The position numbers and the translations under genes were made by a program. A stretch of DNA of 64,000 nt from Devosia litorisediminis. GTDB taxonomy: Bacteria > Pseudomonadota > Alphaproteobacteria > Rhizobiales > Devosiaceae. Below, piece after piece: positions 29,462 to 37,484 of this stretch. The notes beneath the pieces were generated by a model. That model worked only from the letters and a program-made list of their open reading frames with translations, was not told the origin of the DNA and searched no databases. The DNA lies in assembly GCF_018334155.1 (NCBI RefSeq), contig NZ_JAGXTP010000001.1:2480001-2544000 (forward strand), written 5' to 3'. Position 1 is the first letter of the stretch. Each line of letters begins with the position of its first letter.

Positions 29462-29716
29462 ATGAAGCCGATCAAATTCAGCCGCGAGGAAACCAAGGCC
29501 ATCGTTGGCGAAATACAGGACTATTTCCGCGAAGAGCTCGACGAAGATATTGGCGCGATTCCGGCCGAGATGCTGATGGGCTTTTTCGCCGACAAGATGG
29601 GGGCCTATTTTTACAATCGCGGCGTTTATGACGCCCAGGGGCTGATGCGCGAACGTATGGACAGCTTGACCGATGATCTGTTCGCCCTGGAGCAGCCCAC
29701 CAAGCATTTGCGCTAG
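29462..29716 (+). CDS. DUF2164 family protein
   Basis: An 84-residue conserved hypothetical protein. It matches DUF2164 in size and pattern: IKFSREE start, IQDYFREELDEDIG and the FADKMGAYFYNRGVYDAQ segment. No catalytic motif or signal peptide is visible; it is likely cytoplasmic. The ATG at 29462 has AAGGAG upstream. It is convergent with znuA, 21 bases between the ends. Confidence 0.85.
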   Translation: MKPIKFSREETKAIVGEIQDYFREELDEDIGAIPAEMLMGFFADKMGAYFYNRGVYDAQGLMRERMDSLTDDLFALEQPTKHLR

Positions 29717-29737
29717 GCGGGCTGCTAAATCGTAGCC

Positions 29738-30715
29738 CTAGCCCAGGCAGTCAACAAGACTTGTAGCCAGCCCGCGCAACAGGTTCGGATAGAGATCAAT
29801 TCCTGCTTCCAGCGCACCGCCCTCGGGATCAAGCGTGCCCGAACGGGCAGCGCTGCCCTCGGTAATTGCGTTGATAATGGTGGGTGCAAAATTGGGTTCG
29901 GCAAACACACAGGCTGCGCCCAGTTCGACCAGCCTGGTCTTGAGCTCGTCTATGCGCGCTGCGCCGGGCATGGTGTCGGGCGTCACGGTGATGGAGCCGG
30001 CAAGATTCAATCCGAAACGCGCCTCGAAATACTGATAGGCGTCGTGAAAGACAATAAAGGGCTTGTCCTTGACCGGAGCGAGCATGGCATCGATCTCCGC
30101 CTCGAGCTCATCCAGACGCACCAATTGGGCTTCGGCATTGCTCTGGTAGGTGGATGCGTTGGCTGGATCGGCCTGGGCAAGTGATGTCGCGATTTGAGTG
30201 ACCATCAGCTTGGCGTTTTCCGGATCGAGCCAGAAGTGCATGTCGCCTTCGCCGTGCTCGTCATCGGCGCTTTGTTCGCCTTTCATGGCATGATCTTCAG
30301 CGCCGTCATGATCATGGATTGCATCATGCGCATGTTGATCGTCGTGCTCGTGTGCTTCGAACGCACCTCCCTCTCTGACGGGCAACAAGACGATGCCCGG
30401 TGCCGCCGCCAGTTCCACAACGTCGGCACCAGTTGAGAGCGTTTCGAGGGCGTCGCCGAGAAACAGCTCCAAGCCATGTCCGGTCCAGAAGACCAGGTCA
30501 GCATTTTGCAGCGCATCGGCATCGGATGGCTTGAGGGCGTAGGTGTGTGGCGAGGCCGAACCGTCCACGATCAGATCCGGCTCGCCTACCCCCTCCATGA
30601 CCGCAGCAACGAGAGAATGTACGGGCTTGATAGATGCCACGACGCCGGGCGCTGCCCAGGCAGTGGTTGTGAGGAGACCAGCCGTCAGCATGGCAAATGG
30701 AGCGAGCAGTTTCAT
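29738..30715 (-). CDS. znuA: Zinc ABC transporter substrate-binding protein
   Basis: A 325-residue periplasmic cluster A-I (TroA-like) metal binder. A signal peptide covers the first ~21 residues. The first zinc ligand is His57 in SPHTYALKPSD; the charged His-rich loop at about 118-160 has nine histidines, a zinc-specific feature, and is followed by HFWLDPENA. Later ligands are in FHDAYQYF and the C-terminal domain. It is divergent from znuCB-zur, with two Zur-box-like palindromes between them. Confidence 0.95.
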   Translation of the reverse strand: MKLLAPFAMLTAGLLTTTAWAAPGVVASIKPVHSLVAAVMEGVGEPDLIVDGSASPHTYALKPSDADALQNADLVFWTGHGLELFLGDALETLSTGADVVELAAAPGIVLLPVREGGAFEAHEHDDQHAHDAIHDHDGAEDHAMKGEQSADDEHGEGDMHFWLDPENAKLMVTQIATSLAQADPANASTYQSNAEAQLVRLDELEAEIDAMLAPVKDKPFIVFHDAYQYFEARFGLNLAGSITVTPDTMPGAARIDELKTRLVELGAACVFAEPNFAPTIINAITEGSAARSGTLDPEGGALEAGIDLYPNLLRGLATSLVDCLG

Positions 30716-30754
30716 CTGGGAGACCTCATCCTGGGCAATGTCGATATATGATAT

Positions 30755-30767
30755 GTTATGTTATTAC
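30755..30767. promoter_or_regulatory. Zur-box-like site 1
   Basis: GTTAT-GTT-ATTAC, an inverted repeat with one mismatch, in the znuA-znuC divergent promoter region. It matches the GTTAT-n3-ATAAC core of alphaproteobacterial Zur operators and zur itself is encoded three genes away. Confidence 0.65.
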
Positions 30768-30779
30768 GTTTGCGGCGTT

Positions 30780-30792
30780 GTTATGCTATAAC
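30780..30792. promoter_or_regulatory. Zur-box-like site 2
   Basis: GTTAT-GCT-ATAAC, a perfect inverted repeat 13 bases after site 1 and 28 bases before the znuC start. Two spaced sites fit repression of both divergent zinc-uptake transcripts by zinc-loaded Zur. Confidence 0.75.
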
Positions 30793-30819
30793 GTATTGAA
30801 CGCCGTCAAGAGGCGATGG

Positions 30820-31626
30820 ATGGAAGCTTTGGCGGAACAAGAAATCCTCATCACGCTGGCTGGTGCCGGCGTTGTGCGCGGTGGCCGAAAACTGGTGAGC
30901 GGGGTCGATCTGACCATTGCGCGCGGCGAGATCGTAACCCTGATCGGCCCAAACGGGTCTGGCAAATCGACCACCGCCAAACTGGCGACCGGGGTCCTCA
31001 AGCCCAGTGTGGGCACAGTGACGCGGCAACCGGGTCTGAAGATCGGCTACGTGCCGCAAAAACTCACGATCGACTGGACACTGCCGCTGACTGTAGAGCG
31101 CCTGATGACGCTGACAGGACATTTTTCTGCCAGCGCAATTGCTGCCGCACTGGACGCTGTCGGCGCGGCACATCTGCTCAAAGCGGCCGTGCAGGAGCTC
31201 TCGGGCGGCGAATTCCAGCGCGTGCTGTTTGCCCGCGCCATGATCCGAAAACCTGATTTGCTGGTGCTCGACGAGCCCGTACAGGGTGTCGACTTTTCCG
31301 GCGAAGTGGCACTGTACGATCTGGTTCGGCAGATCCGCGACACGACGCGCAGCGGCATTTTGATGATCAGCCACGACCTGCATGTGGTGATGGCCGAAAC
31401 CGATACTGTGATCTGTCTGAACGGCCATGTCTGCTGTCGCGGCACGCCGACTGCGGTCAAGAACAGCCCGGAATATCTGCGGCTCTTTGGCGAACGCGCT
31501 GGTGGTGCGCTGGCGCTATATCAGCATCACCATGACCATGAACACCATGATGACGGCTGCGTTGTGCCCGAGGGACAAACGCATGATCACAGTCACGGCC
31601 ATGAAGGGCACGACCATGTTCGCTGA
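30820..31626 (+). CDS. znuC: Zinc ABC transporter ATP-binding protein with His-rich tail
   Basis: A 268-residue ATPase of the ZnuABC importer. Walker A is GPNGSGKST, the signature is LSGGEFQRV, Walker B is LLVLDEP, and the switch histidine is in ISHDLHVV. The last ~35 residues are an unusual His/Asp tail with 12 histidines, not needed for ATPase function and absent from shorter ZnuC proteins. The ATG at 30820 has an AAGAGG ribosome site; upstream in-frame codons cross the Zur boxes and are not used. It overlaps znuB by 11 bases. Confidence 0.94.
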   Translation: MEALAEQEILITLAGAGVVRGGRKLVSGVDLTIARGEIVTLIGPNGSGKSTTAKLATGVLKPSVGTVTRQPGLKIGYVPQKLTIDWTLPLTVERLMTLTGHFSASAIAAALDAVGAAHLLKAAVQELSGGEFQRVLFARAMIRKPDLLVLDEPVQGVDFSGEVALYDLVRQIRDTTRSGILMISHDLHVVMAETDTVICLNGHVCCRGTPTAVKNSPEYLRLFGERAGGALALYQHHHDHEHHDDGCVVPEGQTHDHSHGHEGHDHVR

Positions 31627-32434
31627 CTATTTTTCGCGGGCACTTATCGCGGGTATCGGTCTGGCCCTGGTCACGGGGCCGCTCGGGTGCTTTGTCGTCT
31701 GGCGACGCATGGCCTATTTCGGAGACACCATGGCCCATTCAGCACTGCTCGGTGTCGCGCTATCGTTCCTGCTCTCAATCAATCTGACGCTGGGTGTCTT
31801 CGCTGTCGCCGCCATGGTGGCGGGCGCGCTGATCGTGCTGCAGCGACAGGCGACGCTGTCGACCGATGCGCTGTTGGGCATATTGAGCCACTCCACGCTG
31901 GCTGTCGGCCTGGTGCTGGTCGGCTTTTTGACCACGGTGCGGATCGACCTGATGGGGTTCCTGTTCGGTGACATACTGGCCGTCTCGGTGCAGGACATCG
32001 TCATCATCTACGGGGGTGGCATTGCCATACTGGCTATTCTGATCCTGGCTTGGCGGCCACTGCTCGCCTCCACGGTCAGCCCGGAACTGGCAGAGGCCGA
32101 AGGCCTGCGACCTGAGGCCAGCCGGTTGGTGCTGATGATCCTGATGGCCAGCGTGATTGCCATTGCCATGAAGCTGGTAGGGGTGCTGCTGATCACGTCT
32201 CTGCTGATCATTCCGGCGGCGACGGCCCGCCGTTTGAGTTCGACGCCTGAGGCCATGGCGGCCGTTGCCGCAGTCCTGGGCGCCGTTGCCGTTGTCGGCG
32301 GCCTGTTTGGCTCGCGAACCTGGGACACCGCCTCAGGTCCATCCATTGTGGTGATGGCCCTGATTGTATTTTTGCTGTCGCTGACTGTTCCGGTTACGCG
32401 GCTGTTCGGCAGGAGGACGCCACATGGCACATAG
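31616..32434 (+). CDS. znuB: Zinc ABC transporter permease
   Basis: A 272-residue ABC-3 family membrane permease with about eight to nine hydrophobic helices. Typical segments are the early GPLGCFVVWRRMAYFGD and AHSALLG, and the later EGLRPEASRL coupling region. ATG 31616 is chosen because GAAGGG lies seven bases upstream; in-frame ATGs at 31583 and 31601 lie in the znuC tail. The 3' end overlaps zur by 11 bases. Confidence 0.94.
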   Translation: MFADYFSRALIAGIGLALVTGPLGCFVVWRRMAYFGDTMAHSALLGVALSFLLSINLTLGVFAVAAMVAGALIVLQRQATLSTDALLGILSHSTLAVGLVLVGFLTTVRIDLMGFLFGDILAVSVQDIVIIYGGGIAILAILILAWRPLLASTVSPELAEAEGLRPEASRLVLMILMASVIAIAMKLVGVLLITSLLIIPAATARRLSSTPEAMAAVAAVLGAVAVVGGLFGSRTWDTASGPSIVVMALIVFLLSLTVPVTRLFGRRTPHGT

Positions 32435-32837
32435 TCACGCCGCCCCAGGTGATCTGACGCGCAATCAGGGACTGGTGCTGGGCACTTTGACAGGTTCATC
32501 GGGGCCGCTCAGCGCCTATGACATTCTCGACAAATTGCGGGCTGACGGTCTTCGCGCGCCGCTGCAGGTGTATCGGGCCCTAGACAAGCTGGTTGAACGC
32601 GGATTGGCGCACCGGCTGGAATCGCTGAATGCCTTTGTTGCTTGCGCGGACGAGCATTGCCATCGCAAGGGGCTGATTGCCTTCGCGATCTGCAGTGATT
32701 GCGGCAAGGTCAATGAGTTCGCCGACGCGGTAATCGAGGAACGGCTGGGCAACTGGGCCGGCGATCAGGGTTTCAAGGTCGAGCGAACGACAATGGAAAT
32801 CCGGGGCAAGTGCGCGCAATGCGCGGTCGTAGCCTGA
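32424..32837 (+). CDS. zur: Zinc uptake regulator (Fur family)
   Basis: A 137-residue Fur-family repressor. The N-terminal winged helix contains the LQVYRALDKLVERGL recognition region, and the dimer domain has two CxxC pairs (90-93 and 130-133) for structural zinc. The DEHCHRKGLIAF segment supplies regulatory ligands. Its place at the end of znuC-znuB and the Zur-like boxes upstream support Zur rather than Fur, giving autoregulation. Confidence 0.93.
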   Translation: MAHSHAAPGDLTRNQGLVLGTLTGSSGPLSAYDILDKLRADGLRAPLQVYRALDKLVERGLAHRLESLNAFVACADEHCHRKGLIAFAICSDCGKVNEFADAVIEERLGNWAGDQGFKVERTTMEIRGKCAQCAVVA

Positions 32838-32915
32838 CGCAGTTCGCTATACGCGTGTGTCGTGACGTGCAAGATGGATCGTGGACAGGCTGGGCGACTA
32901 CGGGAGGACCTACCC

Positions 32916-33329
32916 TTGAATGCTGCAGAGCAAATCGATCAGTTGATTGCAGGCCTTGGGGATTGGCGTGGCGATACCCTCGCCAAGGTGCGCAAATGCT
33001 TCATCGGGGCCGATCCCGAAATTGTCGAAGAGTGGAAGTGGATGGGGAGCCCGGCATGGTCCCGCGATGGCCTAATTGCGGTGGGAGACGCCCACAAGGC
33101 CAAAGTAAAGGTGACCTTTGCCTACGGTGCGAGCCTGCCTGATCCGGATGGGGTGTTCAACGGCAAGGACAATGGCAAGACAAGGCGCTCGATAGAAATA
33201 TTTGAAGGCGACACCGTCAATGCAGATGCACTGGAAACGCTGATACGCGCCGCCATCAGCTACAATCTCGACAATCTCAAGAAAAACGCCGGGAAGCGCG
33301 CGCGGAAAGATACCGACAAGGCATCCTGA
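32916..33329 (+). CDS. DUF1801 domain-containing protein
   Basis: A 137-residue conserved hypothetical. The fold signature includes EWKWMGSPAWSRDG, VKVTFAYGAS and the SIEIFEGDTVN segment, which fit the DUF1801 (YdhG/YjbR-like) group. TTG 32916 is taken as the start because GGGAGG lies eight bases ahead and the domain begins soon after; an upstream start at 32862 is in frame without such support. A lysine-rich C-terminal end is seen. Function is unknown. Confidence 0.8.
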   Translation: MNAAEQIDQLIAGLGDWRGDTLAKVRKCFIGADPEIVEEWKWMGSPAWSRDGLIAVGDAHKAKVKVTFAYGASLPDPDGVFNGKDNGKTRRSIEIFEGDTVNADALETLIRAAISYNLDNLKKNAGKRARKDTDKAS

Positions 33330-33341
33330 GACGCCGCGCGC

Positions 33342-33896
33342 CTAGTTGAAGGTCAGGAAGTGCACAGCGGCGGCGCCATAGACCCGGCGATCATCGAGTG
33401 CGAAGGCGTCGGGAATGACGATCTCGGCCTCAGCGCTCTCTTCAAAAACCAACGTCGCGCCAGCGTTGAGCCAGCCCCCCCTGGCCAAGCCGTCCAATGC
33501 CTGCTCCCCCAGACCCTGCCCATAGGGAGGATCGAGGAATACAAGATCGAACTTGCCGAATGTCCCGGTCGGGCCAAGATTGATGGCATCGCGGCGCAGC
33601 AGCTTGGTGTTGCCACCGACGCCAAAGGCCTCGATATGATCGCGGATCAAACCGCGCGCTTCGGCGCCCATATCAACAAAGGTCGCATGAACGGCGCCAC
33701 GCGACAGCGCCTCAAATCCCAGTGCGCCGGTACCGGCGAACAGGTCGAGCACGCGCAGCCCGTCAAACACCGGGCCAAGACGTGAGGCGAGGATGTTGAA
33801 CATGGATTCGCGCACGCGATCGGCCGTCGGGCGAATGGAATCGTCCGACGGAGAAATTAGCTGCTTTCCCTTGAACCTGCCGGCAACGATGCGCAC
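33342..33896 (-). CDS. rsmD: 16S rRNA (guanine(966)-N2)-methyltransferase
   Basis: A 184-residue SAM-dependent rRNA methyltransferase acting on the 30S subunit. It has the RIVAGRFKG start, the SAM motif DLFAGTGALG (51-60) and the catalytic DPPY at 122-125. It begins three bases after the rluB-like gene ends, so the two rRNA-modification genes form an operon. Confidence 0.95.
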   Translation of the reverse strand: MRIVAGRFKGKQLISPSDDSIRPTADRVRESMFNILASRLGPVFDGLRVLDLFAGTGALGFEALSRGAVHATFVDMGAEARGLIRDHIEAFGVGGNTKLLRRDAINLGPTGTFGKFDLVFLDPPYGQGLGEQALDGLARGGWLNAGATLVFEESAEAEIVIPDAFALDDRRVYGAAAVHFLTFN

Positions 33897-33899
33897 GGA

Positions 33900-35924
33900 T
33901 CAGGCCTTGGGACGGCGTGGGCCGGACGGACGACCGGCACCACCACTGGGGCGTCCTGGACCACCCGACGGACGACCACCACCCGCGGGGCGACCCGCGC
34001 CACCTGTGGGACGTCCGGCACCCGGGCGCCCACCACTGGCAGGACGACCGCCGCCCGCAGGCTTGCCGGGACCACCAAAGGAACGACCACCGGGCTTTGG
34101 ACCACGCTGAGGTGCTGCACCGTCGCGCTTGGGATGAGGCTTACCGTCGGAACGGGTCTTGGGCTTGCCATAGGTCTTGGACTCGGACCCCAGATCGTCA
34201 CGGCCGGGACGCGGACCGCGCTGTGGGCGGGCTGGACGTTCTGGCCGATCGGCGAACACAGGACGATCACCCTCGGGGCGATAGCCGCGTGCAGGTTTGT
34301 CGGAGAAATTGCGGCCGGGGCGCTTTGCCTCGCCCTTGAACGCAGCGCCTTCACCGCGTTCGCTGTCGGGACGCAAACGGGGTTCAAAGCTGCGCGCCGG
34401 ACGCTCGCCACCTGGGGCGTCGCCCCGACGTGGACCGCGCGGGGTACCCGTGAAGGCACGGTCACGCGGTGGGCGCTCACCGCCCTCAGGCCGGGTACGC
34501 GGCGCAAAGCTGCGGGCTGGACGCTCACCAAAATCGCGCGATGGACGCTCGCTACGCCCTGCACCCGGGCGGGCCGACGCAGGACGATCGCCATAGGGAC
34601 GCTTGGGGCGGTCGCCGTCTTCACGACGTGGGCCGCGCGGCTTGTCGCCAAAGGCCTTCTTCTCAAAGGGTTTCTTGTCGCCATATGGCTTCTTGTCGCC
34701 ATAGGGTTTCTTGTCCCCAAAGCTCTTCTTGTCGCCAAACGACTTCTTGTCACCGGGCTTGCCGCCCGCAGGACGTGGCGCCTTCTTGCCATAGCTGCTT
34801 GCGGGCTGATCATCGGGATCACGCCAGGCTGACTTCTTGCCCAAATTCTTCTGCACAAAATCCTCTGGCGCACGGCCATCTTCATCAAAGTGAATGCGGC
34901 GCGGCGGCGGCGCGTCTTCATCGCCAAAGGTCTCTTCCCGCTTGAGCATGGGCTTGCGACTGTCAAAACGACCGGGGCGATCCTGGCGCGGACGTTCAGC
35001 GCGGATTTCTTCCTCGGTCTTTTCAGCGCCATCCGTAAAGCGGAAGCGCTGACGGGCAATCTCGACGGTGTTGGTGCCGCGGCCCGTCAGGCGGTCGCGC
35101 GTGGGCTTGCCCTCTAGCGCATTGGCTTCAGGCATTTCGCTGTCGAAATCGACGTCAGCGGCATCGGCAAGCTTCTTGCCGAGCTGGTCGCGCAACATCT
35201 TCGCCTTGATGGTCTCGATACCGCCGACCGGAATATCGGCAAGCTGGAAGGGACCGTAGCTGACCCGGATCAGGCGATTCACCTCGAGGCCCAGTGCGCC
35301 CAGCACATTCTTGACCTCGCGGTTCTTGCCTTCGCGCAGCGCCAGTACAAGCCAGACATTGGAACCCTGCTCGCGTTCCAGGGTCGCTTCAATGGCGCCG
35401 TATTTGACGCCATCAATTTCGATGCCGTCCTTGAGCTTGTCCAAGGCAGCCTGGGTGACCGAACCATGGGCGCGCACGCGGTAGCGGCGCAGCCAGCCTG
35501 TCGCAGGCAGCTCCAGCACACGCTTGAGGCCGCCATCATTGGTGAGCAGCAGCAGGCCCTCGGTGTTGATATCCAGGCGACCTACAGTGACCACGCGCGG
35601 CAGGCCGTGCGTTTCAAGATGTTCAAAGATGGTCTCGCGGCCCTCTGGGTCCTTCTCTGTGACCACCAGACCAGCAGGCTTGTGGTAGAGCCAGACGCGA
35701 GTGCCCTGACGCGCCGCCAGCGGAGCGCCGTCGACCATGACCTTGTCACGATCGGTTACGTTGAAGGCGGGAGTCACTACCTTCTTGCCGTTGACCACAA
35801 CGCGGCCTTCGGTGATCCACACCTCGGCGTCTCGACGCGAGCAAAGCCCGGAGCGGGCGATGACCTTGGCGAGACGATCGCCGGTATCAGGTTTGGCGGG
35901 GGTGGAGTCGTTCAGTTCGCGCAT
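33900..35924 (-). CDS. rluB: RluB/RsuA-type rRNA pseudouridine synthase with ~430-residue disordered basic tail
   Basis: A 674-residue protein. Residues ~15-75 form an S4 RNA-binding domain and ~75-240 the pseudouridine synthase core, with the catalytic Asp118 in GRLDINTEGLLLLT. From ~245 onward the sequence is low complexity: acidic then Arg/Lys/Gly/Pro-rich, with tandem FGDKK/YGDKK units around 380-425 and GGPGRPSGG-like units in the last 60 residues. Related alphaproteobacterial enzymes also carry such tails, but RluB of E. coli (about 290 residues) does not. The tail is probably unstructured and RNA-binding. RluB versus another large-subunit target is not certain. Confidence 0.85.
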   Translation of the reverse strand: MRELNDSTPAKPDTGDRLAKVIARSGLCSRRDAEVWITEGRVVVNGKKVVTPAFNVTDRDKVMVDGAPLAARQGTRVWLYHKPAGLVVTEKDPEGRETIFEHLETHGLPRVVTVGRLDINTEGLLLLTNDGGLKRVLELPATGWLRRYRVRAHGSVTQAALDKLKDGIEIDGVKYGAIEATLEREQGSNVWLVLALREGKNREVKNVLGALGLEVNRLIRVSYGPFQLADIPVGGIETIKAKMLRDQLGKKLADAADVDFDSEMPEANALEGKPTRDRLTGRGTNTVEIARQRFRFTDGAEKTEEEIRAERPRQDRPGRFDSRKPMLKREETFGDEDAPPPRRIHFDEDGRAPEDFVQKNLGKKSAWRDPDDQPASSYGKKAPRPAGGKPGDKKSFGDKKSFGDKKPYGDKKPYGDKKPFEKKAFGDKPRGPRREDGDRPKRPYGDRPASARPGAGRSERPSRDFGERPARSFAPRTRPEGGERPPRDRAFTGTPRGPRRGDAPGGERPARSFEPRLRPDSERGEGAAFKGEAKRPGRNFSDKPARGYRPEGDRPVFADRPERPARPQRGPRPGRDDLGSESKTYGKPKTRSDGKPHPKRDGAAPQRGPKPGGRSFGGPGKPAGGGRPASGGRPGAGRPTGGAGRPAGGGRPSGGPGRPSGGAGRPSGPRRPKA

Positions 35925-35967
35925 TTTTGCGGGCTTTCATGTCATGCGTGACCCATTGGGGCGGCGC

Positions 35968-36000
35968 AGAAAGGAGAAAGCGGCCGGATCATCCGGCCGC
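35968..36000 (-). terminator. Intrinsic terminator after the lspA-lipoprotein run
   Basis: Read on the minus strand: stem GCGGCCGG, loop ATGAT, stem CCGGCCGC, then TTTCTCCTTTCT. It lies just after the lipoprotein stop (36029) and before the rluB-like gene, separating the two units. Confidence 0.8.
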
Positions 36001-36028
36001 CTTGTCGTCGTAGAAACCGGACCGAAGC

Positions 36029-36736
36029 CTAGTTGGTAATTTCGGACTTCGAGAGACCAACGCCAGGACCGCCACCGATAGAAGGCGACGCGCTGTTTGA
36101 CTGCATTTGCCGGCGGATGGCCTTACGCACCTCTTCAGGGCATTTCGGATCGTTGAGCGACACCAGATCGCCGCCGGGTGCCGAGCAGATCAGATCAGCG
36201 TCACCTACACGGGTAAAGTACTCATCAGGCGGCATGTAGAGCGGGCGCTTGGTGTTGACGCGCACATCGATATTGGCCGCACTCATGCGGGCCTGGAGGG
36301 CTCTGGCTTCGGCGTCCGTCAACGGGCGACCGGCCACCGAACGCAGATCAACCACACGCGCATTGCGCAGGCGCTGCAGATCAGCCTCAGTCAGATTGCT
36401 GGCGTCAATCTGGGCGGTATCGCTGTCGGTCGGCAATTGCGCAGATGCCGTTTGCGTTGTGGGAGTTGGCAGACTCTGACCCGACTGGGGAAGCACCAGC
36501 GGTGCGCGGGCCTGGGTCAGCTCTTCTTTGGGCTCTTCGCCGGGGATGAGGCCCAGGCCGCGTGCGGTCGAGCTCATCACTTCGCGTTCAAAGGTACCTG
36601 GGTCGGTCAGCGCATTGGTGCCTTCGACCGTGGTGCAGGCAGCCAGCCCCAGTGCCAATAACAGCGCGAGCGCAGCGGATCCAGCCCGGGAGGTGGCGCG
36701 AAGAGCAGCCTGCTGCCCCGTCATTGCAATACGCAT
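36029..36736 (-). CDS. Hypothetical lipoprotein (possibly DUF3035/BamF-like)
   Basis: A 235-residue protein with a lipoprotein signal (hydrophobic stretch ending LGLAAC, the Cys being the lipidation site). The start at 36736 has AAGGA seven bases upstream. The mature part is Pro/Thr/Gln-rich in its first half and includes a RAPLVLP segment; the second half has DLQRLRNARVVDLR and PPDEYFTRVGDADLIC. Alphaproteobacterial lspA genes are often followed by a DUF3035 lipoprotein linked to outer-membrane assembly (BamF), and the RAPLVLP element resembles that family, but the match is weak. It is adjacent to lspA, the peptidase that would process it. Confidence 0.6.
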   Translation of the reverse strand: MRIAMTGQQAALRATSRAGSAALALLLALGLAACTTVEGTNALTDPGTFEREVMSSTARGLGLIPGEEPKEELTQARAPLVLPQSGQSLPTPTTQTASAQLPTDSDTAQIDASNLTEADLQRLRNARVVDLRSVAGRPLTDAEARALQARMSAANIDVRVNTKRPLYMPPDEYFTRVGDADLICSAPGGDLVSLNDPKCPEEVRKAIRRQMQSNSASPSIGGGPGVGLSKSEITN

Positions 36737-36820
36737 GAAACGTCCTTCAAGATGTCGGCGGCGCTTATAGCGCATTCTGCGCACTAAGACCAGATTCTGG
36801 CGGCAACGTGTTCGCGCCCC

Positions 36821-37387
36821 TCAGGCCGCGGATTTACTGGGTCGACCAATGCCGATCAGGTCGGCAATCAGCAGGATCACGCCGAACGTTATCGCGACGT
36901 CGGCAATGTTGAAAATGTAGAATGACCACGTTCCCCAATGGAGGTGGAAAAAATCTGCCACCGCACCATAAAGCAGTCGATCAAGAGCATTGGAAAGCGC
37001 CCCACCGATACACAGTGCCAGCCCCATGCGGATCAGCGGCGTTTCGGCACGGACCCACCAGACGGACAAGGCGGCTATCGCCACCAGCATGATGGCACCC
37101 AACCCCCAGACCGGCATGCCGTCAAGCAGGCCGTAGGAGACACCGGTGTTCCAGACCAGCACGTAATCGAAGAAATCGGTGACTCGAACAATCTCGCCAC
37201 CGCGCCAGCCGGTCATGGCAAAGGGAACGTAGCTGACAAGAACCTCAACGCACTTGGCGGCCCCAACCGAGATGCAATCGGCCGAGACCTGATAGGCCTT
37301 GTGTGCACGATCCAGGCCAAAGGCCAGAATGGCCATGGTCAGCGAGAAATAAACCGATGGGTCAGTCAGTGATCGGCGATCCATCAT
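36821..37387 (-). CDS. lspA: Lipoprotein signal peptidase
   Basis: A 188-residue membrane aspartyl protease (signal peptidase II). It has four hydrophobic helices and both catalytic aspartates: Asp136 in NALDR and Asp163 in FNIADVAI, with the WNTGVSYGLL segment between. The periplasmic loop is longer than in E. coli. GGAG precedes the paired start ATGs. It follows ileS by 97 bases, the classical ileS-lspA order. Confidence 0.93.
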   Translation of the reverse strand: MMDRRSLTDPSVYFSLTMAILAFGLDRAHKAYQVSADCISVGAAKCVEVLVSYVPFAMTGWRGGEIVRVTDFFDYVLVWNTGVSYGLLDGMPVWGLGAIMLVAIAALSVWWVRAETPLIRMGLALCIGGALSNALDRLLYGAVADFFHLHWGTWSFYIFNIADVAITFGVILLIADLIGIGRPSKSAA

Positions 37388-37484
37388 TGATCTCCAGGTC
37401 GCCTATGGCGACGGCACGCGTTCTGCCCATTCGGCCTGTTCCCCGGCTCATGCCGGAGAACATTTATCATCACAGACGCAATCG

